NCBI GenBank assembly: GCA_017476605.1
Contig: JAFUZM010000282.1
Location: 1-37,407 of the forward strand
DNA from: Clostridia bacterium
GTDB taxonomy: Bacteria > Bacillota > Clostridia > Christensenellales > Aristaeellaceae
Length of the DNA: 37,407 nt
Reading direction: 5' to 3'
In this document: positions 6,970-14,465 of the stretch, piece by piece
How the letters are laid out: every line of letters begins with the position of its first letter
How positions within the stretch are numbered: the first letter of the stretch is position 1
Translations under genes and position numbers: made by a program
Notes under the pieces: generated by a model
The model's input: only the letters and a program-made list of their open reading frames with translations
Database searches by the model: none
Told to the model about the DNA's origin: nothing

Positions 6970-8388
6970 TCAGGAAAACAGCTCGTCCCCCGATATTTCA
7001 TCAAGAATGATTCCTGAATGCGCGTTATGCACGAGACCACTGTCAGAAACCATCGTCAGATGAACCGCTTTTTTCGTTTTTGATTCAACACGGAAAACAG
7101 TTGCCTTTTCAAGCAATTGCTTTTCGTAAGAGGCATCTATTGTAAACGGTTGATCCGTACATTTCATCTCGCAAAGATTGATCACATGATCTCTTCTGTC
7201 AATCAGCAGGTCTATCTGCACGCCCGGAGAAGATGCCCGACTGCGCCAAGCATACTCTTCTGTTTCAACGCCCCGGATTTCCAGTGCTCCTTTGATTTGG
7301 TCCACATGGTTGAGGCAAAGAATTTCAAAGGCATTCCCTTTCCATGCATAATACCCAGGAGTCCCGACAAAACTTGTCCATGAATGAATCTGATCGCTCT
7401 GAAGGAAACGAAGAGAGAAAAGAACAAACGGATCAATAATCTGATACAGCATGCCGTTTTTTTCAGCTCCAGACGCTCTGAATTTCCGAAGAAATCCGCA
7501 TTGTTCCAGTTCAGAAAGCGCTTTCGTGAGACTTTCACCGTTTCCGATTGACGGAAACTCAGTGAGTTCCTTACGTGTGATCCCACTGCGACGGGAAGCG
7601 GCTGCCTTAATGATCGCAAGATGCTTTTCCGGATTGCGGAACAGAGAATGAAATAGGCGATGATACTCATCCCTGAGAGGAGCGGTATCCTGGAAACACA
7701 TCTCCTGAACGTTTTGAGGAAGGCTGAACCGTGGATTCAACAGATTCAGATAGTATGGAATACCACCCAGAATCATATACGCTTCCATAACCTGAGGCCG
7801 TGTCAACATAAGGCCATTCGCGATACAAAGAAGTTCACATTCCTTCAGACTGAAAGGCTTAACATATATCTGGCGAGTAATCCGATTATAAAAACCACCT
7901 CGTCCATCCAATAAATGCTCAACGATCCAGGAAGTTGCCGAACCACAAACAATCAGAATCAAATCAGGCTGGACAGATCCCCAACTGTTCCAGAAGTAAT
8001 CGAGAGCACTGCGAAAATCAGACCGTGCAGTATCCATGCATGGAACTTCGTCCAGAAAAACAATCTTTTTCCCGGAGGGATCACGATATATGTCCTGTCT
8101 TTCCAAAAGATTACGCAGACGCGAAAACGCTTCCAGCCAGTCCTTTGGCGCAGTTCCCAAAGTCTCCCCATATTTTCGCAACTGTTCATGAAACAGTTTC
8201 AATTGGGATTTTGTTCTTTCACTAAATTCTCCCGTTGCATAGAAAGAAAACCGGTCATTAAAGTACTGACGGATCAGATAAGTTTTCCCTACACGTCGTC
8301 TTCCAAATACGGCCAGAAATTCCGGTCTGGGTGACTGAAGACAGTCAGCCAGAAGCTGCTGTTCTTTATGCCTTCCAACAATCAGCAT
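6970..8388 (-). CDS. AAA-family ATPase with a C-terminal nuclease-like domain (archaeal-ATPase/DUF234 type)
   Basis: 472 residues. The N-terminal P-loop is GRRRVGKT (residues 29-36), Walker B is KIVFLDEVP (residues 108-116), and a sensor-like LIVCGSATSW follows. The middle looks like a winged-helix region (GITRKELTEFPSIGNGESLTK). The C-terminal part carries E-x(n)-IDLLIDR and LCEMKC, resembling the D-(E/x)K core of restriction-like nucleases typical of the DUF234/DUF4143 group. These are common in gut bacteria and archaea, often in mobile or accessory loci; their function is poorly known. Its sequence looks more A/T-rich than its neighbours. It is monocistronic, with three operator-like repeats just upstream. 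Confidence is high for the ATPase, moderate for the nuclease-like domain. Confidence 0.85.
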   Translation of the reverse strand: MLIVGRHKEQQLLADCLQSPRPEFLAVFGRRRVGKTYLIRQYFNDRFSFYATGEFSERTKSQLKLFHEQLRKYGETLGTAPKDWLEAFSRLRNLLERQDIYRDPSGKKIVFLDEVPCMDTARSDFRSALDYFWNSWGSVQPDLILIVCGSATSWIVEHLLDGRGGFYNRITRQIYVKPFSLKECELLCIANGLMLTRPQVMEAYMILGGIPYYLNLLNPRFSLPQNVQEMCFQDTAPLRDEYHRLFHSLFRNPEKHLAIIKAAASRRSGITRKELTEFPSIGNGESLTKALSELEQCGFLRKFRASGAEKNGMLYQIIDPFVLFSLRFLQSDQIHSWTSFVGTPGYYAWKGNAFEILCLNHVDQIKGALEIRGVETEEYAWRSRASSPGVQIDLLIDRRDHVINLCEMKCTDQPFTIDASYEKQLLEKATVFRVESKTKKAVHLTMVSDSGLVHNAHSGIILDEISGDELFS

Positions 8389-8400
8389 ATCATCAATCCT

Positions 8401-8479
8401 CTTATAACCAGCTAAAACATGTTAGTTTTATCAAGTTTTAGCTGATTATAGAACAATTTCATGCTATAATCAGCTAAAA
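8401..8479. repeat. Three operator-like repeats upstream of the ATPase gene
   Basis: A 16-17 base motif occurs three times. Copies 2 (8435-8451, GTTTTAGCTGATTATAG) and 3 (8464-8479, CTATAATCAGCTAAAA) form a perfect 16-bp inverted repeat around a 12-base centre. Copy 1 (8401-8418) has the orientation of copy 3 with two changes. Copies 2 and 3 each contain TATAAT on one strand, and the -35 regions are poor. This pattern suggests a regulator binding across the promoter, possibly autoregulation by the ATPase. Confidence 0.7.
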
Positions 8480-8480
8480 A

Positions 8481-8502
8481 CGGGATGCCTTATGACATCC
8501 CG
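8481..8502 (-). terminator. Terminator of yajC (bidirectional)
   Basis: CGGGATG (8481-8487) pairs with CATCCCG (8496-8502), 8-base loop. TTTTT follows on the minus strand and TTTTTT on the plus strand. It separates yajC from the ATPase operator region. Confidence 0.85.
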
Positions 8503-8556
8503 TTTTTTAATATACCCTTGCAATCGCCTTTACGGAAGAATCAAAGATACATGCGA

Positions 8557-8952
8557 TCAGATCAGCTGCTCAGCATCATTGGTGATGGACAGCTGCTCCA
8601 CATTGCGCACTGCCCAGCGGGCAATGATCATCTGCGTCTTATCCTTACCAATTTCAATCGTAAGCGTATCATCCTTGATGCTGACAATCTTTGCATAAAT
8701 ACCGCCGATGGTGCAGATATTGTCACCAACCTTAAGATTATTCAGCATTTCCTTTGCTTCTTTATCCTTTTTTCTCTGCGGACGAATCAGGATGAAGTAG
8801 AAAACGACAAAGATCAGAATCATCGGAGCAAGCTGGATGGCATAATAGATAATCATAGAGCCGCCGGACATTTCCTCTGCTGCTGTGGCAGCACCTGCAT
8901 CACCTGCTTCGGCAACCGCTGTTCCAATGGCGTTCAACAATTCTAAATTCAT
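8557..8952 (-). CDS. yajC: Preprotein translocase accessory subunit YajC
   Basis: 131-residue membrane protein of the SecDF-YajC complex that assists SecYEG. It has one membrane helix (about residues 38-58, LAPMILIFVVFYFILIRPQ) followed by the family hallmark RPQRKKDKEAKEML and NLKVGDNICTIGGIYAKIVSI. The N-terminal Ala/Gly-rich extension of some 30 residues is longer than in E. coli. It stands alone here, without secDF or tgt, and has its own promoter and terminator. The ribosome site (AAGGAG) is rather distant, about 12 bases from the ATG. Confidence 0.95.
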   Translation of the reverse strand: MNLELLNAIGTAVAEAGDAGAATAAEEMSGGSMIIYYAIQLAPMILIFVVFYFILIRPQRKKDKEAKEMLNNLKVGDNICTIGGIYAKIVSIKDDTLTIEIGKDKTQMIIARWAVRNVEQLSITNDAEQLI

Positions 8953-8991
8953 AGAGAAGTAGCACTCCTTTTCATTTTATAAAGCTTTGTC

Positions 8992-9020
8992 ATTATATCG
9001 TCTTCAAATATAAAATGCAA
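8992..9020 (-). promoter_or_regulatory. Promoter of yajC
   Basis: Minus strand: TTGCAT (9020-9015), 17-base spacer, TATAAT (8997-8992). Confidence 0.82.
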
Positions 9021-9133
9021 TCCTTTCTTACAAAAAATGCTCTGACCCGCCACGATCTCAAAAAAAGGGACATCCAATGCCTCCCCTCCTGCCAGATTAC
9101 AGAATCAAAAGCATCTGGAAGAGAAAGATGGGA

Positions 9134-9745
9134 TTACACGCTTTGCATTAGCCGATCCGCAATGACATCGGCCATATAGAGCTTATAGGAAAACCGCGAG
9201 GGCTGAGGTGGCACAGCGCAGTGGTATGCCTTCGTTTTCCCCTCTCGCGCAATCGCAAAATAGACCTCTCCCGGAGCGCTGTCCCTGTTGTTGGGGTCCA
9301 CATTGCCAAATGTTCCGGTGATGCCGACGCCAATGTCTGCATCATACGTCATTTTGCATGCCTTCGCCATTGCCACAGCTGTCTCGCTTGAGTAGACCCC
9401 ATATTGATCAATGATTTTCGGATCTACCCCCTGCAAAATCTTGGCTTTGTTGGAATAGGTCACAAATGCCCCTTTCAGAATGGCAGATGCACCCTCCGTA
9501 TCGGTAATGAGAGATGCAATCTGCCCAGAGGTGCAGCTCTCCATGGTCGTAATACTCCGCTGATCTGCGATCAGCTTCTCCGTGATGGTCCGATACTTAT
9601 TTCGCACGGATTCCTCATCAGCAACGCCCGGGGCACCGACAATTTCCTCAGCGCTCCATTCCTCCTCCGCCACCGCAGAGGGAATCCACTTCTTTTCAAT
9701 CAACAGAAAAGCACATAGTAATGCCGCGATGATAATCAAGTTCAT
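9134..9745 (-). CDS. CinA C-terminal-domain (PncC-like) protein with an N-terminal membrane helix
   Basis: 203 residues. The first 16 residues (MNLIIIAALLCAFLLI) form a short hydrophobic segment, then a charged linker, then a CinA_C domain from about residue 50. Landmarks are ITTMESCTSGQIASLIT, GAFVTYSNKAK, YGVYSSETAVAMA and GVGITGTFGN. The family includes nicotinamide-nucleotide amidase PncC, which recycles NMN from the NAD-dependent ligase reaction. The canonical AESCTGG is MESCTSG here, and the GIAGP(D/G)GG loop is GITGTFGNVDPNN. The Ser-Cys-Thr core is kept but the surrounding glycines are not, so amidase activity is uncertain. A membrane-anchored form is not the standard PncC. The ATG follows AGAGGAG. 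No separate promoter is evident; it follows metK, across a terminator. Confidence 0.8.
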   Translation of the reverse strand: MNLIIIAALLCAFLLIEKKWIPSAVAEEEWSAEEIVGAPGVADEESVRNKYRTITEKLIADQRSITTMESCTSGQIASLITDTEGASAILKGAFVTYSNKAKILQGVDPKIIDQYGVYSSETAVAMAKACKMTYDADIGVGITGTFGNVDPNNRDSAPGEVYFAIAREGKTKAYHCAVPPQPSRFSYKLYMADVIADRLMQSV

Positions 9746-9764
9746 ACCTTTTCACTCCTCTTTT

Positions 9765-9790
9765 GAGAAAAGCACGGCTCCAGCCGTGCT
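9765..9790 (-). terminator. Terminator of metK
   Basis: Minus strand: AGCACGGCT (9790-9782), 2-base tip (the real loop is probably larger), AGCCGTGCT (9779-9771), then TTTCTC. It lies between metK and the CinA-like gene, so the latter depends on read-through or an unseen promoter. Confidence 0.8.
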
Positions 9791-9798
9791 TCTTAACG

Positions 9799-10965
9799 TT
9801 ACAGTGCCTTCTTCAATGCTTCAACACGATCTGTCTGCTCCCAGGGCAGCGAGACATCCGTCCTGCCAAAGTGGCCAAACGCTGCCGTTGCCTGATAAAT
9901 CGGGCGACGCAGGTTGAGCATATTGATAATGCCGGCAGGACGCAGGTCAAAGACCTTCCCCACAACCTCGGCCAGATGATCATCCGAGACCTTGCCTGTT
10001 CCAAACGTGTCCACCAGAATTGAAACCGGTCTTGCAACACCAATGGCATAGGCCAGCTGGATCTCACAGCGATCTGCAAGTCCCGCAGCAACAATATTCT
10101 TTGCTGCATAACGTGCCGCATAAGCAGCGCTCCGATCCACCTTTGTCGGATCCTTTCCGCTGAATGCGCCGCCGCCATGACGGGCATATCCGCCATAGGT
10201 ATCAACGATGATTTTCCGTCCGGTCAGTCCGGCATCGCCCATCGGTCCGCCGATTTCAAACTTGCCGGTCGGATTGATGAAGAACTTTGTGTTGTCATCC
10301 AGCAACTCTTCCGGAATCGCCTCCCGAATCACCTTGGCAATGATTTCATCGGTAATCTGCGCATGAGAAATGCCAGGTTCATGCTGAGTAGAAACAACCA
10401 CCGTGTCTACCCGAACAGGACGATCCCCATCATATTCGACTGTAACCTGACTCTTGCCATCCGGGCGCAGCCAGTCAATCTCGCCACTCCGGCGTGCCTC
10501 AGACAGCCTGCGGGTAATCCGATGTGCCAACGCGATAGGCATGGGCATGAGCTCCGGTGTTTCATTGCAGGCAAAGCCAAACATCATGCCCTGATCCCCA
10601 GCGCCGATATCCTGTTCGCCCTTGTCACGTCCCTCAAGTGCAGCATTGACCCCCTGAGCAATATCCGGACTCTGCTCGTGGAGTGCCGTGATCACCGAGC
10701 AGGTGTGGCCATCGAAGCCATATTTCGCCCGGTCATATCCAATGCCGCAGACAACCTCACGCACAATTTCATCCACTTTAATATTGGCCTTGGTCGTTAC
10801 CTCGCCCATGACAAGGATCATGCCCGTGGTGGTTGCTGTCTCACATGCCACATGTGCCTCAGGGTCCTGCGCCAGAATGGCGTCCAGTACCGCATCGCTC
10901 ACCTGGTCACAGATTTTATCCGGATGTCCCTCCGTTACAGATTCAGATGTGAATAATCTCCTCAT
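9799..10965 (-). CDS. metK: S-adenosylmethionine synthetase
   Basis: Cytoplasmic enzyme making S-adenosylmethionine from methionine and ATP, 388 residues, standard length. The motifs are [13 protein letters not shown] (ATP-binding His at residue 14), the signature [10 protein letters not shown], and [22 protein letters not shown] with the P-loop-like GGGAFSGKD. The DQ and KVDRS residues that coordinate Mg2+ and K+ are present. The start codon follows CAGGAGGG by 5 bases; a longer frame runs into the leader terminator, so I reject it. It is controlled by a SAM-I riboswitch and transcription terminator in its leader, i.e. repressed by its own product. Confidence 0.98.
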   Translation of the reverse strand: MRRLFTSESVTEGHPDKICDQVSDAVLDAILAQDPEAHVACETATTTGMILVMGEVTTKANIKVDEIVREVVCGIGYDRAKYGFDGHTCSVITALHEQSPDIAQGVNAALEGRDKGEQDIGAGDQGMMFGFACNETPELMPMPIALAHRITRRLSEARRSGEIDWLRPDGKSQVTVEYDGDRPVRVDTVVVSTQHEPGISHAQITDEIIAKVIREAIPEELLDDNTKFFINPTGKFEIGGPMGDAGLTGRKIIVDTYGGYARHGGGAFSGKDPTKVDRSAAYAARYAAKNIVAAGLADRCEIQLAYAIGVARPVSILVDTFGTGKVSDDHLAEVVGKVFDLRPAGIINMLNLRRPIYQATAAFGHFGRTDVSLPWEQTDRVEALKKAL

Positions 10966-10985
10966 TGTACCCTCCTGTTTGAATG

Positions 10986-11019
10986 TATAAAAAGAAACCG
11001 TCTGTGCAGACACAGGCGG
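10986..11019 (-). terminator. SAM-responsive terminator in the metK leader
   Basis: Minus strand: CCGCCTGTG (11019-11011), 4-base loop, CACAGACGG (11006-10998), then TTTCTTTTTAT. One G-T pair in the stem. It lies directly after the SAM-I aptamer and before the metK ribosome site, the expected expression platform. Confidence 0.88.
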
Positions 11020-11036
11020 CATACAATCCATCGTGC

Positions 11037-11131
11037 GCCTCATCTGCCGGTTAATACCGTAGGATTTAGCACCGGGTTTACCGGTTGCCGGACGTCATCG
11101 GGCCTAATCCCTCAGTCACTCTTAATAAGGC
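11037..11131 (-). promoter_or_regulatory. SAM-I (S-box) riboswitch aptamer
   Basis: Minus strand, in order: P1 5' side GCCTTA, the AAGAG kink-turn side, GAGGGAT, the conserved GGCCCGATGACGTCCGGCAACC, GGTGCTAAATCC, then the P1 3' side TGAGGC (11042-11037). The GGCAACC and GGTGCTAAATCC blocks are diagnostic for S-box RNAs. SAM binding is expected to release the downstream terminator stem and shut off metK. Confidence 0.95.
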
Positions 11132-11145
11132 TGAAAACGTGGTGT

Positions 11146-11174
11146 ATTATATTCGACACTCTGTTGATTGTCAA
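11146..11174 (-). promoter_or_regulatory. Promoter of the metK transcript
   Basis: Minus strand: TTGACA (11174-11169), 17-base spacer, TATAAT (11151-11146). Full consensus; transcription would start just before the S-box aptamer. Confidence 0.92.
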
Positions 11175-11258
11175 CACAATAACATAATTTTGAACAAATC
11201 CCTCCAATGTGTTGATGATTTCTTTATGCGTTCTGACAGGAGAATACCACATATGAAT

Positions 11259-11284
11259 CAAAAAAAGCCGCACAAATGTGCGGC
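11259..11284 (-). terminator. Terminator of the tetR-DUF368 operon
   Basis: Minus strand: GCCGCACA (11284-11277), TT loop, TGTGCGGC (11274-11267), then seven T. Confidence 0.88.
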
Positions 11285-11307
11285 CCTGATCTTCCTGCTT
11301 TCTGAGC

Positions 11308-11338
11308 AGCAGGGAGCAGTCTTGCGCTGCTCCCTGCT
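11308..11338 (-). repeat. Strong hairpin just after the DUF368 stop
   Basis: AGCAGGGAGCAG (11308-11319) and CTGCTCCCTGCT (11327-11338): perfect 12-bp stem with a 7-base loop, no T-run. It precedes the true terminator at 11259-11284, so the mRNA would end in two tandem hairpins; the first may protect the 3' end. Confidence 0.65.
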
Positions 11339-11350
11339 GATGATCCGGGG

Positions 11351-12202
11351 TCACTCGCCCAGCTTGAGTGCGACGATAAAGCCCACTGCAAAACAGACAA
11401 TGGAGGCAAGAACAGTTACGACGGTAATGCCGGCAAAGCTTGTTTCCATCAGGATGGCAACCGGAGAGGCAATCACCAGTCCCAAAATAAAGCTGAACGT
11501 ACGGGCAGGCGCTTTTTTGAGCAGAACCTCGATCAGCTTGGCAATCGCAAAGATGCCGACAATCACACCGATTCCAAAGGGAAGGAGAACGGCGACACAG
11601 GAAAGGACTGCACTGAAATTGCGGGCAACAAGACCATCCAGAAGGCCGCTGATTGCGCCGACAATCGGATTGTAATAGCCAAGGAGCATCAGCATCATCG
11701 AGCCGGAAACGCCGGGGATGACCATTGTCGCAGAGGCAATCACACCCATCAGGAACAGGACGATGACAAGCACGGGGCTCATGTTCATGGCCGCATCTTT
11801 GCCGTTTCCGCTGCCAAGGAGCTGAAGACCGACAACAACAGCAAAGCCAATGGCAAATTCAAGCACATGGAACCGATGATCTATGCCTTCCTTAATCCGC
11901 CCCAGAATAATCGGAATGCTGCCGAAAATGAGGCCGATGAAGAGGACGCCTGTGGGCAGTGGAAAGTGTTCAAGAGAGTAAACAATAAGCTTGGCAAGTC
12001 CCAAAATACCTATTGCCATACCAATCACGTATGGCAGAAGAGTAAGGATGGATTCCTTAAATTTCTTAAAAAGATTGTTGATACAGCCAATCAGTGTATC
12101 ATAAATGCCCATGGAAACCATCATGGTTCCGCCGCTGACGCCCGGAATAATGTTAGCCACACCGATGACAATTCCGCGCAAAATATCCAAAATAAACTTC
12201 AT
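11351..12202 (-). CDS. DUF368 membrane protein, probable undecaprenyl-phosphate translocase (PopT type)
   Basis: 283-residue polytopic membrane protein with about eight hydrophobic segments. The family-defining duplicated motif is visible twice: NIIPGVSGGTMMVSMGIYD (residues 17-35) and MVIPGVSGSMMLMLLGYY (about residue 160), consistent with an internal repeat. DUF368 proteins have been shown in other bacteria to recycle undecaprenyl phosphate across the cytoplasmic membrane for cell-wall synthesis, alongside DedA-family UptA; applying that here is inference from the family. The ATG follows ACAGGAG. It lies 38 bases downstream of a TetR-type regulator on the same strand and is almost certainly in its operon. 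Confidence 0.88.
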   Translation of the reverse strand: MKFILDILRGIVIGVANIIPGVSGGTMMVSMGIYDTLIGCINNLFKKFKESILTLLPYVIGMAIGILGLAKLIVYSLEHFPLPTGVLFIGLIFGSIPIILGRIKEGIDHRFHVLEFAIGFAVVVGLQLLGSGNGKDAAMNMSPVLVIVLFLMGVIASATMVIPGVSGSMMLMLLGYYNPIVGAISGLLDGLVARNFSAVLSCVAVLLPFGIGVIVGIFAIAKLIEVLLKKAPARTFSFILGLVIASPVAILMETSFAGITVVTVLASIVCFAVGFIVALKLGE

Positions 12203-12240
12203 GAAACCATCTCCTGTTTAAAAACATTTCACGTTATGCG

Positions 12241-12966
12241 TTACGGATTTACCGTATTTTGCTCTGTCTCCTGCTTTTGCTGTGCCCGGTCCGCGAGCAC
12301 CTGCTTTCCAAGCTTCACAAGATCCTCCGCGTCAAAGAGAATAATGGACCCCAGTGGTGCAATCAGAATGCGCTCAATGGCACCGCGATACACCCACAGT
12401 TTCCGCACCATGGCCTCTAGGAGGACATTCAGGTCCGTTTCCTCCGCGAGTAAAAAAGCAATGTCATCGGTAAACTGCATATATAACCGCAGAACCAGTT
12501 CAGCTGTTGCCCGTGTATCCGGGGAGTAGAACTCCCCTTTCCTGAGACCCGATTTGACGATCTCCTCGACAATCGGCACCATGCCGCGCAGCTGCGAATT
12601 TTTCATTTTCTCCCGCATCAGCGCACCATCTTCACGGTAAGCAACCGTAATCAGAAGAGAAACGAACCCGGCATTCCCGCTGTTCCAGAGTGCAGAGGAA
12701 CTGAGAACCGCATTGAGGCGTTCACTTTCATATTTATATTCCCGTGATCCGTTCTTAATGGCAGCCTCGCAGGTTTCCTCGGTTCGCTGTTCACAAATCG
12801 CCTGAAGAAGGGACAGTTTGCTGTCAAAATGATGATAAAACCCGCCCTTTGAAAAATGCATTTCATCCAGGATGTCCTGAACAGAGGTTTTCTCATATCC
12901 CTTTGTATAAAACAAACGTTCCGCAGTCTCAATGACCTCGTTTCTCCGTAAATCGCCCTTTTTCAT
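12241..12966 (-). CDS. TetR-family transcriptional regulator
   Basis: 241 residues. The N-terminal DNA-binding domain (residues 8-55) has the typical TetR pattern: IETAERLFYTKGYEKTSVQDIL, then HFSKGGFYHHFDSKLSLLQAI, with the recognition helix GGFYHHF. The C-terminal ligand/dimer domain is divergent, as is normal, with a low-complexity Gln/Glu tail. It precedes the DUF368 gene by 38 bases, so it most likely regulates its own operon and the lipid-carrier translocase. The ligand is unknown. No strong ribosome site is seen before the ATG (only TTGTGATAAATC), so translation may be weak, in keeping with a repressor. A perfect inverted repeat lies 15 bases upstream. Confidence 0.9.
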   Translation of the reverse strand: MKKGDLRRNEVIETAERLFYTKGYEKTSVQDILDEMHFSKGGFYHHFDSKLSLLQAICEQRTEETCEAAIKNGSREYKYESERLNAVLSSSALWNSGNAGFVSLLITVAYREDGALMREKMKNSQLRGMVPIVEEIVKSGLRKGEFYSPDTRATAELVLRLYMQFTDDIAFLLAEETDLNVLLEAMVRKLWVYRGAIERILIAPLGSIILFDAEDLVKLGKQVLADRAQQKQETEQNTVNP

Positions 12967-12981
12967 GATTTATCACAATGA

Positions 12982-13002
12982 TCAGGCTTTACGAAAGCCT
13001 GA
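12982..13002. repeat. Perfect 9-bp inverted repeat between vanW and tetR
   Basis: TCAGGCTTT, ACG, AAAGCCTGA. It could be the vanW terminator (no clear T-run after the stem on the minus strand) or the TetR operator, since it sits immediately before the tetR start. The dyad spacing suits either. Confidence 0.6.
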
Positions 13003-13033
13003 CTTCCTTCCGGTTCGATGTAATCAGTTTTAT

Positions 13034-14449
13034 CTAATGATAGACAATCTCCTGCTGTGTCGCAGGATAATTGGTTGTCCAAAGCTTGATGCGGTTTATG
13101 ACATTTCCCTCCGCATCATAATACACTTTATATGTATCGACAATATATCCCGTCCGTTTGCTGTGCCCCTGCTGGCGCGTCCCTAGGGGAAGGGATTCAT
13201 CCAGCGTATACAGCACATCATCCGAGGGCTTAATCGTCTTCACGGTTTCGGATTCAAGATCAATTCTGGCAAACCCATCCGGAATCAGTCCGTAGATCTC
13301 CACCGTAACCTGATATTTATCATACCATGCACGAATAAAGATTGGGTACGGGGACGTGTTTTTGAAGACAAAATCACGATTAGGCCAGTTGACTGTCGCA
13401 TCCTCGCCACGGTTTACATAAATGGACGGCCAGCTATGCGCATACCGCTTTACGATTTCAAGATCCGCCCGAACCACCGCATTAAACAGGGTTGAACTGG
13501 TCTGGCATACGCCACCCCCTGTATCGTCCACAAGAACACCGCCAACAATCGCATGTGCTTCCCGATATCCCTTTTCATACGTCCGTTTCCCGGTAGTATT
13601 GTTAAAGGACAGGGATTCTCCCGGATAGACCACCTTGCCGTTCAGGGCTGCTGCCGAAATCTCAATATTTTTGTTTCTGTCCCGATCCTTCGTGGTTTCC
13701 GTGGTAAACGTCGACATTTTACCAAAATGAGGGTATAGATCCGCCGCATGCAGCTCCGGTTCAATCGTGCCGGTCGACACCCAAATGACCTCATCCTGCA
13801 GGTCGTTTTCAAGTACCTGCAAAATGTCGCTCATCAGTTTCTCGCGGTCTGCACGAAGTCCTGTCGTGCCCTCTTTCATGGTAAACTGCTGCGTATCTGC
13901 ATCAAAGGCATCCAGCGTCGCATCCACCGGTTCAATGTCAATCGCATCTCCGATAATCTCAACAAACGACGCAATCTTCGTCAGGTCATACACATAGCTT
14001 GTTTCAAAGGTGTATGCCCCATTTGCCGCCTCATCCATGCTGCGGTTCCGTTCCTCCAGTGTGCCCACATGTCCCGGGAGGAATGCACGTTCAAGGATCA
14101 TATCCGCATCGAAGATCATGGGAATTTCACTTGAGGTCATCCGCCATTTCCGGTCTCCATACTGGATCACGAGAGCAAAATCACCCGCCGTCTTGTTTTG
14201 ACGCTCGGAAAAGAGTGCACGTGCCTGTTCCTCTGTCATGCCGCCAAGGTCTACCCCGTCCACCATGACGCCCGGAACATACGTATCCGACAGAGAGAGA
14301 ACGCGCTGTGTTTCCTTTTGATATGCCTCATACATCCCTGTCTGCTGCTTAAAAAGCCAAAATCCGCCGAACCAGATTCCAGCGCAGATGATGAGAACCA
14401 GGATCGTCCAAAATGGAAACGATTTCTTCTCTTTCTCATATGGCTGCAT
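13034..14449 (-). CDS. VanW-family protein with peptidoglycan-binding-like and G5 domains
   Basis: 471 residues. A short Lys-rich cytoplasmic start is followed by one membrane helix (residues 13-33), so the rest is probably outside the cell. Next come two segments of the PG_binding_4 (YoaR-like) type (VPGVMVDGVDLGGMTEEQARALF and a second around residues 150-210). The VanW domain lies around residues 240-370 (YPGESLSFNNTTGKRTYEKG, GGGVCQTSSTLFNAVV). The end (from about residue 395, ETVKTIKPSDDVLY...) resembles a G5 domain. Such proteins are common in Clostridia and thought to act at the cell wall, but no enzymatic activity is established. It starts 16 bases after the rex stop with its own AAGGGG ribosome site and is co-transcribed with rex. 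Confidence 0.9.
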   Translation of the reverse strand: MQPYEKEKKSFPFWTILVLIICAGIWFGGFWLFKQQTGMYEAYQKETQRVLSLSDTYVPGVMVDGVDLGGMTEEQARALFSERQNKTAGDFALVIQYGDRKWRMTSSEIPMIFDADMILERAFLPGHVGTLEERNRSMDEAANGAYTFETSYVYDLTKIASFVEIIGDAIDIEPVDATLDAFDADTQQFTMKEGTTGLRADREKLMSDILQVLENDLQDEVIWVSTGTIEPELHAADLYPHFGKMSTFTTETTKDRDRNKNIEISAAALNGKVVYPGESLSFNNTTGKRTYEKGYREAHAIVGGVLVDDTGGGVCQTSSTLFNAVVRADLEIVKRYAHSWPSIYVNRGEDATVNWPNRDFVFKNTSPYPIFIRAWYDKYQVTVEIYGLIPDGFARIDLESETVKTIKPSDDVLYTLDESLPLGTRQQGHSKRTGYIVDTYKVYYDAEGNVINRIKLWTTNYPATQQEIVYH

Positions 14450-14465
14450 CTTATTCCCCTTTTCC

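Noticed and set aside
11254..11675. Plus-strand ORF starting MNQKKPHKC with a nearby AGGAG
   Set aside because: It is formed by terminator hairpins and then runs antisense through the DUF368 gene.
12962..12980. Rex-like operator at the tetR start
   Set aside because: TTGTGATAAATCATGAA has only one good half-site compared with TTGTGAA-N4-TTCACAA.
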